Assembly: GCA_027618835.1 (NCBI GenBank)
Contig: JAQCHZ010000010.1
Span: forward strand, 31,131-95,130
Source: Chloroflexota bacterium
GTDB taxonomy: Bacteria > Chloroflexota > Dehalococcoidia > Lucifugimonadales > Lucifugimonadaceae
Direction of reading: 5' to 3'
Length of the DNA: 64,000 bases
The notes beneath the pieces were generated by a model, which saw only the letters and a list, made by a program, of their open reading frames with translations, did no database searches and was not told the DNA's origin. Positions within the stretch are counted from its first letter, which is position 1. Every line of letters starts with the position of its first letter. Below are positions 1-9,139 of the stretch, piece after piece. A program made the position numbers and the translations under genes.

Positions 1-155
1 ATCCAAATGAACTGAGTGCGCTCTTCGTTGACCCAGCTGCTTTCAACCTTGATACCGGCTTCGGTCATTACAGGGATGAGCTTTGGGAAGGTGTCGAGCC
101 AGCTGTCGAGCATTCCTTTGTTAATGGTGTACGTGCGCAAGTGGGCAACAGTCAT
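1..155 (-). CDS. NIPSNAP-family protein, N-terminal part (runs off the window)
   Basis: The first 51 codons are visible, starting at an ATG at 155 with an AGGA-type ribosome site a few bases upstream. The translation opens MTVAHLRTYTINKGML and continues with DTFPKLIPVMTEAGIKV. This matches the start of the small NIPSNAP ferredoxin-like fold, which has a beta strand with RTY, a helix, then a GI-V strand. Family members are about 100 residues, so roughly half is missing. The biochemical role of bacterial NIPSNAP proteins is poorly defined; related dimeric alpha-beta barrel proteins often act on small organic substrates. The family call rests on the N-terminal pattern only. Confidence 0.65.
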   Translation of the reverse strand, partial: MTVAHLRTYTINKGMLDSWLDTFPKLIPVMTEAGIKVESSWVNEERTQFIW

Positions 156-633
156 CGTTCCTAAAACTCCGTGAGCCAAAGTGGCCATTCGTATCAGTGA
201 AATTCAAGTAGCTGATTCTATCGACGATAAAGACGAGTTGGGTAATTGAACTACCCAAAATCTCGACCAAAGTGGAGAGACCTTCGACGGCGCGGTGCGT
301 GGTGGGCGATCCGGATAGTGCTCCGCACTGACGACCCAAAGCGGTGATCGAGAGCGGGATTACCCAAAGCTATAGCCAACTAACGCACCCAACAGCCGCC
401 CGGTGTCATCCTGATTCATTTTCAGGATCTCTCTCACCCCAGCAGCGAAAACACCCAATCCGCCAACACCCCGACTTCACGAGCGGAGTGCATCCTGAGC
501 ACAGTCGAAGGGTCATCGGAGTCGAGGGATCTGGTGCGGGGTCGCGGCTATTGGGTAACTGGGCAGACTGGGCATTCCGGAAATAAAACGCAAATCTGAA
601 CTCAAAACACCCCACAACAAGCCAAACACCGAG
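156..633. repeat. Repeat-filled intergenic region
   Basis: No credible gene was found in these 478 bases. Three dispersed repeat families of this window occur here. A degenerate CTCGACC...GGAGAGACCTTCG element lies near 262-290. The palindromic GTCATCCTGAnTTCATTTTCAGGATCT element is at 405-430. A half-copy of the GAGGGATCTGGTGCGGG element is near 520-545. The two overlapping short open frames here consist of repeat sequence and have no protein character. Confidence 0.6.
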
Positions 634-1971
634 CTAGCCCTTGAGCATGTTCATCAATGCGCGCTTGCCACCCGGACCCGAGATCTTCTTCATCATCTTC
701 TGCATCTGCTTGAACTGATTCAAAAGCTGGTTGACCTGCGTAGTCGTGGTTCCAGAACCATCGGCAATTCGCTTGCGACGAGACCCATTGATAATCGTCG
801 GATTCTCGCGTTCCAACATCGTCATCGAGTGAATAATCGCCTCGGTTCGAGCCATCTGGCTCTCATCGATGTCCTTCGGATTGATCTTGCCTCGAAGTGA
901 ACCCATCCCAGGAATCATGCCGAGAATATCGGTAATCGATCCCATCTTTTTGATGGTCTGGAACTGCTGCAACATGTCGTTTAGATCAAATTGATTCTTC
1001 TTGATCTTCGCTTCGAGAGCGGCAATCTCTTCAGTATCGAACTGAGATTCTGCCTTTTCGATAAGCGACTCGACATCGCCCATGCCAAGAATCCGTGAAG
1101 CAATTCGATCCGGGTGGTACACCTCGAACTGATCAGGTCGCTCGCCGACACCGATGTACTTGATGGGCACACCAGTTGCAGATCGCATCGAAAGAGCGGC
1201 ACCACCACGGGCGTCACCGTCCATCTTCGTTAGCACCATTCCAGTGATACCGATTCGATCATTGAACTCGCCACCAGAACGTACTGCGTCCTGACCCGTC
1301 ATAGCGTCGAGAACGAGTAGCGTTTCGACTGGTGAAGTAGCGTCGCGAATCTCTTCGAGTTCGCTCATCAGATCGTCATCAATAGCCAAACGGCCTGCCG
1401 TGTCGAGGATCAGATAGTGAACGCCCTCTTCCTGAGCCTTTTTGTAGGCTGCTTTGGCGACCTTCACAGGCGTGGAGCTTGAAGGCTCTTCCGAGTAAAC
1501 GGTGAGATCAAGCTGCTTTCCGAGCTGCTTCAGCTGATCGATAGCTGCAGGACGTTGCAGGTCACATGCTGCCATCATCACGGGCTGTTTCTGCTTGCGC
1601 AGCCACAATGCCAACTTCGCGGCGAGTGTGGTTTTACCGGCACCCTGAAGTCCAACTAGCATGATGACGCTCGGTGGCTTGTCAGCACGGGCAAGTTCGA
1701 CTGCTTCTCCACCAAGAATTTCGGCCAATTCTTCTCGAACTATTCGAATAACCGATTGTCCGGGAGTGAGAGAAGCGTAGACTTTGTCGCCATCCGCACG
1801 TTCTTTGACATTTTTGACGAACTGGCGCGCTACTTTGAAGTCGACGTCTGCTTCGAGCAGCGCTAGTCGAACTTCGCGGAGGGCCGCGTCGATGTCTTTT
1901 TCAGATAATTTACCGCTACTGGTTAGCTTGCCGAAGACTCCGCCAAGCTTGTCGGAAAGTGACTCAAACAT
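634..1971 (-). CDS. ffh: Signal recognition particle GTPase Ffh (SRP54)
   Basis: This is the 445-residue protein subunit of the signal recognition particle, which binds 4.5S RNA and signal sequences of nascent membrane proteins and docks with FtsY. The order is canonical: an N-terminal helical bundle (about 1-90), the NG GTPase with P-loop GLQGAGKTT (about 106-114), DTAGR, TKMDGDARGG, and a methionine-rich M domain ending in QMQKMMKKISG. Length is normal for the family. The gene stands alone on the minus strand, with repeats downstream and a small membrane-peptide gene upstream. No ribosome site is obvious before the ATG. Confidence 0.98.
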   Translation of the reverse strand: MFESLSDKLGGVFGKLTSSGKLSEKDIDAALREVRLALLEADVDFKVARQFVKNVKERADGDKVYASLTPGQSVIRIVREELAEILGGEAVELARADKPPSVIMLVGLQGAGKTTLAAKLALWLRKQKQPVMMAACDLQRPAAIDQLKQLGKQLDLTVYSEEPSSSTPVKVAKAAYKKAQEEGVHYLILDTAGRLAIDDDLMSELEEIRDATSPVETLLVLDAMTGQDAVRSGGEFNDRIGITGMVLTKMDGDARGGAALSMRSATGVPIKYIGVGERPDQFEVYHPDRIASRILGMGDVESLIEKAESQFDTEEIAALEAKIKKNQFDLNDMLQQFQTIKKMGSITDILGMIPGMGSLRGKINPKDIDESQMARTEAIIHSMTMLERENPTIINGSRRKRIADGSGTTTTQVNQLLNQFKQMQKMMKKISGPGGKRALMNMLKG

Positions 1972-2108
1972 AGTTTGATTTTACATGCGGAAATCGGCTA
2001 AAAACGGTTAGATCACGTGTGCACCGCTAAATATGTGGCTTGATAACAGCCAAGCGCAGTCGTTTTTATCTAAGTGAGAAACCGGAATGATCATCCATCT
2101 CGACTCAG

Positions 2109-2369
2109 CTATTGACCTACGGATTCCAGCGTAGCCTCGGCTTCTCCTGTGGCAGTTTCAGCCACGAACAGTTCTGCGACGACTGTCGCTTCCACATCTT
2201 CGGCAGTGCTTCGATCAGAAGCTTAACTCACTAAAAACCATAGCGCGAACAACAGAACAATTCCAAGAAGCGTCCAATATCCAGCGTTTTCGTATCGCTT
2301 CCGAAATGAGAGTTTGCCCTGATTGGCTATATTTGGTCGGGACTGAACCCGGGTTGGCTCTTCGTTCAT
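2109..2369 (-). pseudogene. Small single-pass membrane protein with an in-frame TAA
   Basis: An ATG at 2369 opens a 48-codon frame that stops at TAA (2223-2225). The peptide is polar and basic at first (MNEEPTRVQSRPNIANQGK), then has RKRYENAGYW and one clear membrane helix (TLLGIVLLFALWFLV). The same frame stays open for 37 codons beyond the TAA, with an acidic, alanine-rich reading (AEDVEATVVAELFVAET) that looks coding, and ends at TAG 2109-2111. Either the 48-residue peptide is the whole product and the tail is chance, or an 85-residue protein carries a nonsense mutation. No homologue is recognised. The start follows GGTGAA. Confidence 0.45.
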
Positions 2370-2602
2370 TTCACCATCAATTGTCGAACGGCGCCGACAA
2401 ATGTCGACTCATCGGGGGCGGAGTTAACAATATGCGAACGAGGCTTATCGACGCAGTTCGATCTTTAAACACGGTTGACACGATTATGACGCTTGGAATA
2501 CCAAATGCGTTTGAGTCGGGCAAATCGTTCGACGCCATGTCGAAAGTCTACTCGACCGTTCACTCGTACGTGCGTGCGCGGTGCTCAGGTCGACCGACGC
2601 TG

Positions 2603-3301
2603 TTACGAAATCTCGACGATTTCGCCATCAACAACCAAAGTCGCTTCGGTTAAAGCCTGAACATCATCGAACGACCAGCCCGGCGCAGTTTCTCTCAGAA
2701 TCATTCGACCGCTCACGCGATCAATCTTGATTACCGCAATGTCGGTAACAATCTCATCAACACACCCCGGTGCCGTTAATGGAAACGTGCATTCCTCGAC
2801 GATTTTTGGCGTGTCGCCTCTCGCCGTGTGCTCCATAGCGATTACAACTCGCTTTGCGTTTGCCGCGAGGTCCATCGCTCCGCCAATACTGCCAATTCCA
2901 CGTTTTGGGATTATCCAGTTTGCCAAATCACCAGTTCGCGAAACCTGAAGTGCGCCTAGCACTGTCACATCAATATGCCCACCGCGAATCAGGTTGAATG
3001 ACTCTACGGAATCGAAAAATGCCATTCCCGGCACGAGCTTCGGAAACTTGCCACCGGCGTCCATCAGATTTGGGTCGCCTTCGCCCGGAGCCGAAAGTTC
3101 TTTGAAGCCGAGAATGCCGTTCTCTGCGTGATAAAGAAGTTCGACGCCATCTGGTAGAAAATTGGCACACAACGCCGGAATGCCAATGCCAAGGTTCACC
3201 GTTGAGCCATCGACGAGATCGCGAGCCGCACGTTTAGCAACCGCAGCACGATCAAGACGTGGGGCAGGGTCGTTTCCAGCGGGCTTTCCAGAAATGGTCA
3301 C
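2603..3301 (-). CDS. 3-oxoacid CoA-transferase family, subunit B
   Basis: This is the beta subunit of a family I CoA-transferase, which moves CoA between a carboxylate and an acyl-CoA through a glutamyl-CoA thioester. The ENGILGF segment near residue 60 supplies the catalytic glutamate. Other family marks are VNLGIGIP, the SF-IRGGHID-TVLGALQV region and the C-terminal TEATLVV. Its GTG start overlaps the subunit A stop by 4 bp (GTGA), so the two are translationally coupled. Length (232) is typical of AtoA, ScoB and PcaJ. The natural acid cannot be told from sequence; acetoacetate, 3-oxoadipate and others are possible. Confidence 0.9.
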   Translation of the reverse strand: MTISGKPAGNDPAPRLDRAAVAKRAARDLVDGSTVNLGIGIPALCANFLPDGVELLYHAENGILGFKELSAPGEGDPNLMDAGGKFPKLVPGMAFFDSVESFNLIRGGHIDVTVLGALQVSRTGDLANWIIPKRGIGSIGGAMDLAANAKRVVIAMEHTARGDTPKIVEECTFPLTAPGCVDEIVTDIAVIKIDRVSGRMILRETAPGWSFDDVQALTEATLVVDGEIVEIS

Positions 3302-4029
3302 GGTAGTGGATCTCCCGCTTCTCGCTGAACAATCCGATTCACATACGTGCTCAGCGTTTCGACCCGCTCAGGATCAATACCGCCGACTTCAACAATCTCG
3401 TCTACCTCAACGATTGTGACCTTCGCGGCAGTTGCCATCGCCGGGTTAAACGCCCGAGAGGTACCCGTATATTGCAGATTGCCTCGGGTATCGGCTTTTT
3501 GCGCTCGAATTAACGCGTAGTCGGCCGAAAGTGCCGTTTCGAGCAGATATGTGCGGCCATCAAAGTCACGATGCTCTTTGCCCTCTGCAACCGGCGTACC
3601 AACTCCGGTAGGAGTGTAGAACGCGGGCACGCCAGCTCCAGCAGATCGAATGCGTTCGATAAGCGTGCCTTGCGGAACGATATCGACTTCGGCTCTGCCT
3701 TCGCGCCACGCCCTTTCGATCTCGCTCAGCGGATTGGTCGTTCCCGGGACTGGAAACGAGCACGTGATTTTCGTCGCCTGCCCGCTCTCGAAAAACATGC
3801 CATGGTCGATCGGATCAAGATGCTCTGGCCAGCCGTAGCCCGTTGTTTTCGAAATACCAGCCACGTTGCCGATGATCGTTAGATCACCTACTCCGAGATC
3901 ACGTAGTGCCATCATCAGGCGAGTCGGTTGACCGCCAGCGCCCCCGAATCCGCCAATCATGATCGACGCACCCGAAGGAATATCGGCTACGGCGTCGACG
4001 AACGAGTTGGAGATCTTATTAATTGGCAC
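3298..4029 (-). CDS. 3-oxoacid CoA-transferase family, subunit A
   Basis: This is the alpha subunit (243 residues) of the family I CoA-transferase encoded with the overlapping downstream gene. The glycine-rich CoA-binding loop [17 protein letters not shown] is near residue 20, followed by the family's L--DLTIIGN strand, the [25 protein letters not shown] block, and [11 protein letters not shown]. Translation begins at a GTG at 4029. A 120-bp divergent promoter region separates it from the glycerophosphodiesterase gene on the other strand. Two separate subunits are the usual bacterial arrangement. Confidence 0.9.
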   Translation of the reverse strand: [243 protein letters not shown]

Positions 4030-4150
4030 GGGAGCCAGATTGTACGGTCTTTTCGATGGGTGTCACTTACACTACGTTGAGTTTTTACTTGTAATCGTCC
4101 GTATTTCGCGCTCAGCTGACCACTCGAACTGCCAAGAATCCCATTCGTAA

Positions 4151-4960
4151 ATGCCATCTAAAAAGAAGAAATCGAAACAGCCCGACTTCACCCTGATCGC
4201 ACATCGAGGTGCCTCATACGACGCACCCGAGAACACGTTTGAGGCGTTCGATCTTGCTCTCGCGCTCGGCTTCGACAACTTTGAAACCGACGTCCAACTA
4301 ACTAGCGATGGTAGAGCTGTTCTCGTTCACGACGACACGCTGGATCGAACGACCGACACAACCGGTCTCGTCGCTGAAACCGGCATCGCTAAGATCAAAT
4401 CACTTAATGCCGGGCTTTGGTTTGAAGGACCCGACGATGGCGCTGGCGTGCGCGGCACCATGGCGTACGCAGAAGCGTTCGTGCCAACACTCGATGAGTT
4501 TCTTGAACGATACGCCGGCAATGCGCACGTTCATTTAGAGCTAAAGTCGACTCAACCCGATCTCGCTGCGACATCGATGAAGTCGCTCAAGCAGTGGGGT
4601 TGGCTCGATCAACATACCGGCGATTCGGTCGCTCCCGGCCTTACTATTTCCTCGTTTCATTTCGAACAACTCGAACGATCAATCGCGCTCATGCCTAACA
4701 TCGCCCACGGCTGGCTGCTTCAAAAGATAGATAAGGCTTCTTTAAAAGCAGCAACCGATCTAGGCCTCTCTGGCATCTACCCGAACGCGAGCAAAGTAAC
4801 CAAGAAACAGATCGACGATGCGAACAAAGCTGGGCTCGTAGTCCGAACCTGGGGCATCGCCGACTCCAAGCCCGCGCTTCGTCGTGCATACCGTTCTGGA
4901 GCCGTTGGAACGACGGTCGATTGGCCTTCAAAAGCCCGCGTAATCATCGAATCGCTTTAG
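4151..4960 (+). CDS. Glycerophosphodiester phosphodiesterase
   Basis: This 269-residue GDPD-family TIM barrel hydrolyses glycerophosphodiesters to sn-glycerol 3-phosphate and an alcohol. The signature residues are in place: HRG (H18, R19), PENT (E27), ETDVQ (E45, D47) and VHDDTLDRTT (H60, catalytic), with HLELKS later in the barrel. A lysine-rich start (MPSKKKKSKQ) precedes the domain, and there is no signal peptide, so a cytoplasmic UgpQ-like role is likely. The gene is followed after 160 bp by the first MR/MLE gene on the same strand. Confidence 0.9.
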   Translation: MPSKKKKSKQPDFTLIAHRGASYDAPENTFEAFDLALALGFDNFETDVQLTSDGRAVLVHDDTLDRTTDTTGLVAETGIAKIKSLNAGLWFEGPDDGAGVRGTMAYAEAFVPTLDEFLERYAGNAHVHLELKSTQPDLAATSMKSLKQWGWLDQHTGDSVAPGLTISSFHFEQLERSIALMPNIAHGWLLQKIDKASLKAATDLGLSGIYPNASKVTKKQIDDANKAGLVVRTWGIADSKPALRRAYRSGAVGTTVDWPSKARVIIESL

Positions 4961-5123
4961 GAATATCCGTGATGTTCGAAGACGCCTCGGCCGTTCTTGT
5001 GTAGATATTCGGCGCGTCCGCTATCGGAACGGGCTGTCACTACGGTAAAGTCGCGCTCATCAACACCGGGCGCGTCATTCGACCCGTCAAGTCCAACAAA
5101 CAGGAATATCAAAGAAGAGTCAC

Positions 5124-6326
5124 ATGAAAATCGAAAAAATCCGACTTCGTCACGTATTTGGAACGATTGAAACCGATGGTTTGTTCTGGGAAGAACGACT
5201 CGTCCAGCCGCTCGACGTGTACGAGGAATTCCGTGACATTGGCGGGCGGGTCGAGTGGGGTTCAGCGAACTCGAAGAACGAACTCGCCCACGACGCCTAC
5301 TTCGTACAGATCGAAACCGACGAAGGCGTAATTGGAATCGGCGGTCCGATGGACAAATCCGTCGCCTTCATCATCGAAAACGAACTGAGCCGCTACTTGA
5401 TCGGACGCGACCCACTCGCAACCGAGTTCCTCTGGGACATCATGCACCGTGGCTCAGTTCATGGTCGTCAGGGCAACACGATGATCGCCATCAGCGCGAT
5501 CGATAACGCGCTCTGGGATCTCAAAGGTCGCTACTTCAACGCTCCCGTCTACAGTCTCATCGGTGGCCCGACCCGAACGGAAGTGCCTGCCTACGCTTCG
5601 ATGCTTGGCTACCACGTCCTCGATATGGGGCTCGTCGCAGAACGCGCCAAAGAGAAGCAAGACGAAGGCTACACGGCTCAGAAATGGTTCTTCCGACACG
5701 GCCCGATGTCTGGTGCTGAAGGATTTAAGATGAACGTCGACATGGTGCGAACTCTTCGAGAAATTCTCGGTGATGACGATGACATCATGCTCGATTGCTG
5801 GCAGTCGATGGACGTTAACTACGTAATCAAACTCGCCGAGGCGATCGAGGAATTCCACCCTCGGTGGCTCGAAGAAGTCGCTATGCCGGATCGCATCGAT
5901 TCATATCGCAAGATTCGCGAAGCAACGAACATTCCGCTGTCGGGCGCAGAGCACGACTACACACGCTGGGGCATGAAGCAGTTCATCGACGCCGAAGCAC
6001 TCGACATCATTCAGCCAGACATCTACTGGGCTGGTGGACTATCGGAAGTGCTGAAGATCGCAGCTCTCGCTACTACCTTCGATCTAATCACGATTCCGCA
6101 CGGTCACTCGACCAACGCCGGAATTCACTTCTCGGTCACCCAGTCGCCGATTCACACTCCATACCAGGAGTATTTGGTGAAATGGAACACCATCCACCAG
6201 CACTTCTTGAAGGACCCTGTAACCCCGGTGAACGGCTCGATTCACGCACCGTCAGGCATCGGAATGACAATGGATCTAGATCCCGACAAAATCGAACGAG
6301 AAGAAGAACCAAACTTCGGTTCGTAA
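5124..6326 (+). CDS. Enolase-superfamily dehydratase, L-rhamnonate dehydratase-like (paralogue 1)
   Basis: This 400-residue mandelate racemase/muconate lactonizing-fold enzyme should abstract the proton alpha to a carboxylate of a sugar acid. The Mg ligands are readable as D224 (IMLDCW), E250 (LEE) and E276 (SGAEH). The His-Asp pair is H326 (IPHGH) and D299 (QPD), and H277 follows the third ligand. The block LDCWQSMDVNY and the K-FF-HGP-SGAEG stretch resemble L-rhamnonate dehydratase (RhmD), which also has a histidine after the third metal ligand. A purine-rich AAGAAGAG precedes the ATG. Exact substrate is unknown; 6-deoxy or related aldonic acids are the best guess. The gene is first of three tandem family members. 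Confidence 0.9.
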   Translation: MKIEKIRLRHVFGTIETDGLFWEERLVQPLDVYEEFRDIGGRVEWGSANSKNELAHDAYFVQIETDEGVIGIGGPMDKSVAFIIENELSRYLIGRDPLATEFLWDIMHRGSVHGRQGNTMIAISAIDNALWDLKGRYFNAPVYSLIGGPTRTEVPAYASMLGYHVLDMGLVAERAKEKQDEGYTAQKWFFRHGPMSGAEGFKMNVDMVRTLREILGDDDDIMLDCWQSMDVNYVIKLAEAIEEFHPRWLEEVAMPDRIDSYRKIREATNIPLSGAEHDYTRWGMKQFIDAEALDIIQPDIYWAGGLSEVLKIAALATTFDLITIPHGHSTNAGIHFSVTQSPIHTPYQEYLVKWNTIHQHFLKDPVTPVNGSIHAPSGIGMTMDLDPDKIEREEEPNFGS

Positions 6327-6368
6327 GTACCGAGCAAGCAAGCTAACAAATTCGAGATTGAAACAATT

Positions 6369-6451
6369 AGTCCCCCTTCCGGATGGAAGGGGTTAGGGGA
6401 TGGGTAGATTGCAGCGGCGACCAAGTCACGCTAGTGATGCCCGGAGCTAAT
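6369..6451. repeat. Interspersed hairpin repeat (MR1-MR2 gap)
   Basis: The unit begins with the inverted repeat CCCCTTCC/GGAAGGGG, continues GTTAGGGGATGGG and ends in a small hairpin (GTCAC, loop GCTA, GTGAT at 6425-6438) followed by GCCCGGAGCTAA. It stops 4 bp before the next start codon. It belongs to the family seen also near 7719, 25213, 37013, 39076 and 42829. Confidence 0.7.
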
Positions 6452-6455
6452 TACC

Positions 6456-7652
6456 ATGAAAATCACCGACATACGACTTAGAAAACTTACCGGAACCATG
6501 GAGGTCGACGGACCATTCATGGAAGAGCGACTCGTAATGCCGCTCGACGTCTACGAAGAATTCCGCGTGCAAGGCCCACCGGCAGCCGGAACTCAAGTCG
6601 ACGATTCGCACTACGAATTGAACCAGGTCTTCGTTCAGATCGACACCGACGAAGGTGTATCCGGAATCGCCGGACCAACCATGCCCGGCGGCACCGCATT
6701 CCACGTTTGGCAGATGAAGGATTTCCTCATCGGGCGCGATCCGCTGGCTACCGAATTCCTGTGGGACATCATGCATCGCAAGTCGGTACATGGTCGACAG
6801 GGCGAACCGATGATGGCAATCAGCCTGATCGACAACGCCTTATGGGATCTCAAAGGCAAGTGGTTCAAGCAACCCGTTTGGAAGCTCATCGGCGGCGCTG
6901 GCCGTGGCCCAATGCCTGCTTACGCTTCGATGCTCGGATATGCGACGCAAGACCTCGGTCTCGTGAAAGAACGAGCTCTCGAAATGCAGAGCCGGGGCTA
7001 CAAGGCACAGAAATGGTTCTTCAGGCACGGTCCGATGTCAGGCGCTGAAGGATTCAAAAAGAATGTTGCCATGGTCGAGACCATTCGCGAAACACTCGGT
7101 GATGATGACGACATCATGCTCGACTGCTGGCAGTCGATGGACGTCAACTACGTAGTCAAACTGGCAGAGGCAATTGAAGATTTGAACCCTCGGTGGCTCG
7201 AAGAAGTCGCAATGCCAGATCGGATCGACTCATATCGAAAAATTAGAGAGTCAACGAACATCCCGATCTCCGGAGCCGAACACGAATACACCCGCTGGGG
7301 ATTCAAACGGTTCATCGAGGCGGAAGCTGTCGACATCATCCAGCCCGATCTCAACTGGGCGGGTGGTCTCTCGGAAGTAATGAAAATCAGTGCGCTCGCG
7401 ACCACATTTGATCTGATAACCATTTGCCATCAGGGCGTTAGTCCTCCGGGCATGGCTTGGTCATCTGCTCAATCGCCTATCCACACGCCCTACGTTGAAA
7501 TGCTCGTGAAGCACGCTGCCATGAGCTACTACTTCGATGCGAACGGCGGACCGAACTTCTCGGACGGCGAGCTTTCAGTAAGCCAAAACCCCGGTTTGGG
7601 CTTTGACATCGACGAATCAAAAATCGAATCACAAACCGATATTAACTACTAA
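6456..7652 (+). CDS. Enolase-superfamily dehydratase, L-rhamnonate dehydratase-like (paralogue 2)
   Basis: This is a close tandem paralogue (398 residues) of the preceding gene; by eye well over half of positions are identical, including the whole LDCWQSMDVNY and RWLEEVAMPDRIDSYRKI blocks. Metal ligands are D223, E249 and E275, with H276, D298 and H325 as acid/base candidates. It differs around the active-site loop after the last histidine (ICHQGVSPPG against IPHGHSTNAG) and in the C-terminal tail, so the two probably act on different acids. A hairpin repeat fills most of the space before its ATG. Confidence 0.9.
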   Translation: MKITDIRLRKLTGTMEVDGPFMEERLVMPLDVYEEFRVQGPPAAGTQVDDSHYELNQVFVQIDTDEGVSGIAGPTMPGGTAFHVWQMKDFLIGRDPLATEFLWDIMHRKSVHGRQGEPMMAISLIDNALWDLKGKWFKQPVWKLIGGAGRGPMPAYASMLGYATQDLGLVKERALEMQSRGYKAQKWFFRHGPMSGAEGFKKNVAMVETIRETLGDDDDIMLDCWQSMDVNYVVKLAEAIEDLNPRWLEEVAMPDRIDSYRKIRESTNIPISGAEHEYTRWGFKRFIEAEAVDIIQPDLNWAGGLSEVMKISALATTFDLITICHQGVSPPGMAWSSAQSPIHTPYVEMLVKHAAMSYYFDANGGPNFSDGELSVSQNPGLGFDIDESKIESQTDINY

Positions 7653-7718
7653 TCGTCCGATACCGAGGCAAGCACACGTGTTCGCACGGCTAGATTCGGT
7701 TTAGCATCGCGATAAATA

Positions 7719-7803
7719 AGTCCCCCTTCCAGAAGGAAGGGGTAGGGGTAGGAGACTGCGACGCGGAGCCGAATCATCCGATGACGACCGCGACTAACGA
7801 GAC
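7719..7803. repeat. Interspersed hairpin repeat (MR2-MR3 gap)
   Basis: This has the same architecture as the unit at 6369: CCCCTTCC/GGAAGGGG inverted repeat, GTAGGGG..GGAGACTGCGACGC, then a hairpin TCATC-c-GATGA (7774-7784) and the tail CGACCGCGACTAACG. It ends just ahead of the third MR/MLE gene. Confidence 0.7.
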
Positions 7804-7808
7804 ACATC

Positions 7809-8888
7809 ATGAAAATCACCGACGTTAAGGCATACCCACTAAAAACCCGAACGGCACTCGTTCGGATATTCACCGACGAAGGAATCGAAGGCATCGGCGA
7901 ATGTTCACCAATGAACGTTCCAATCATGTGCTACTTCGTCGAGCACGCCCTCAAGCCACTCATCATCGGCAAGAACCCTCTCGACGTGGAGCGACTTTGG
8001 GACGACATGTTCTTCGGCACATACAAACTCGGAACGTCAGGAACCCAGCCAAGCTGTATCAGTGGAGTCGACATTGCGTTGTGGGACATCAAGGCGAAAG
8101 TCGCCGGTATGCCGCTCTACCAGCTGCTAGGTGGCGCAGTGCGTACCACGTTCACGATGTACAAGAGCATGGGTGGCGGCAGCGACAATACTCCTCAAGA
8201 AATGCTGGCGAGAGTAGAAGAGGCGTACGAAGAAGGCTTCAAGGCGATCAAAATTCGCATGGATTGGAAATATCGCCAGGACGTAAACCCCGAAAAAGAC
8301 CTCGAAATGTTCCGCCTTTGCCGAAACTTCCTGCCAGACGATTTTCCGTTGAGCTTCGACGCCAATAACGGCTACTCAGTCTCAACCGCGATCCAGCAAG
8401 GTAAGAAATTTGAAGATCTCGGCATCTGCCACTTTGAAGAACCGGTATCGCCAACCAACTACGAAGGCATTCGCGAAGTCGCAGAAGCCCTCGATGTGCC
8501 GATCTCAGCAGGCGAGCACGAATATACCCGTTGGCAATTCCGTGATCTCATCAACATAGCAAAACCGGACCTTCTGCAGCCCGACGTCGTGAAGTGTGCA
8601 GGTCTAACCGAAGGCAAGCGAATCGCTACTCTCGCCGAAACGCACGACATATCAGTTGTACCCCACATGACCCAGCCGACGATAGGTAACGCCGCGTCGC
8701 TCGCTCTCTGCGCAACGCTACCGCTTTCCTCGCGACCTCACGAGTACTCGGGACAACGGGACGATCTCGACGAGCTATTCGAAGACCCGTGGGAGTTCAA
8801 AAACGGCGAAATAACCATTCCGAACAAACCGGGACTCGGCTTAACAGTGAATGAGAAGGCTCTCGCATCGGCGGTTATGGACCTGTAA
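7809..8888 (+). CDS. Mandelate racemase/muconate lactonizing enzyme family protein
   Basis: This third enolase-superfamily member of the cluster has 359 residues. It has the K-x-R variant of the catalytic KxK motif (K148, R150 in KAIKIRMDW), metal ligands D184 (SFDANNG), E210 (FEEPV) and E236 (AGEHEYTRW), and the D259/H286 dyad (QPDV, VPHMT). It is less like the two upstream copies and closer to general sugar-acid dehydratases such as gluconate or galactonate types. The ATG lies 6 bp after a hairpin repeat. It probably acts in the same catabolic programme as the two upstream genes; the substrate cannot be assigned. Confidence 0.88.
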   Translation: MKITDVKAYPLKTRTALVRIFTDEGIEGIGECSPMNVPIMCYFVEHALKPLIIGKNPLDVERLWDDMFFGTYKLGTSGTQPSCISGVDIALWDIKAKVAGMPLYQLLGGAVRTTFTMYKSMGGGSDNTPQEMLARVEEAYEEGFKAIKIRMDWKYRQDVNPEKDLEMFRLCRNFLPDDFPLSFDANNGYSVSTAIQQGKKFEDLGICHFEEPVSPTNYEGIREVAEALDVPISAGEHEYTRWQFRDLINIAKPDLLQPDVVKCAGLTEGKRIATLAETHDISVVPHMTQPTIGNAASLALCATLPLSSRPHEYSGQRDDLDELFEDPWEFKNGEITIPNKPGLGLTVNEKALASAVMDL

Positions 8889-9139
8889 CGCTAAGCCTTT
8901 AGGGGGTTTCACAGTCGGCGTTGCGTAAGCGCTCCGTGCTATGTCAACGGGATGACCATGAGCGACTTTAGGTCAAGGGCCTGACGCGATTATTCATCGT
9001 CAGATTCCAGGTTGAAATTCTCTAGCTCTTCGCCGATGCGAACAACCGGAATATTCGCGTGGAATAAGTCCAAGTTTGGCTGTTAACTGCCTAACTTCTA
9101 TTTCATACGAAAATTCGACTATAAGCGAAATGGTACGTA

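Noticed and set aside
2306..2653. 115-codon frame on the plus strand
   Set aside because: It overlaps the end of the CoA-transferase gene and the antisense of the small membrane-protein gene, has no ribosome site and has unusual composition.
5864..6346. 160-codon arginine/serine-rich frame inside the first MR/MLE gene
   Set aside because: It is an alternate-phase shadow of a gene with all metal ligands conserved.
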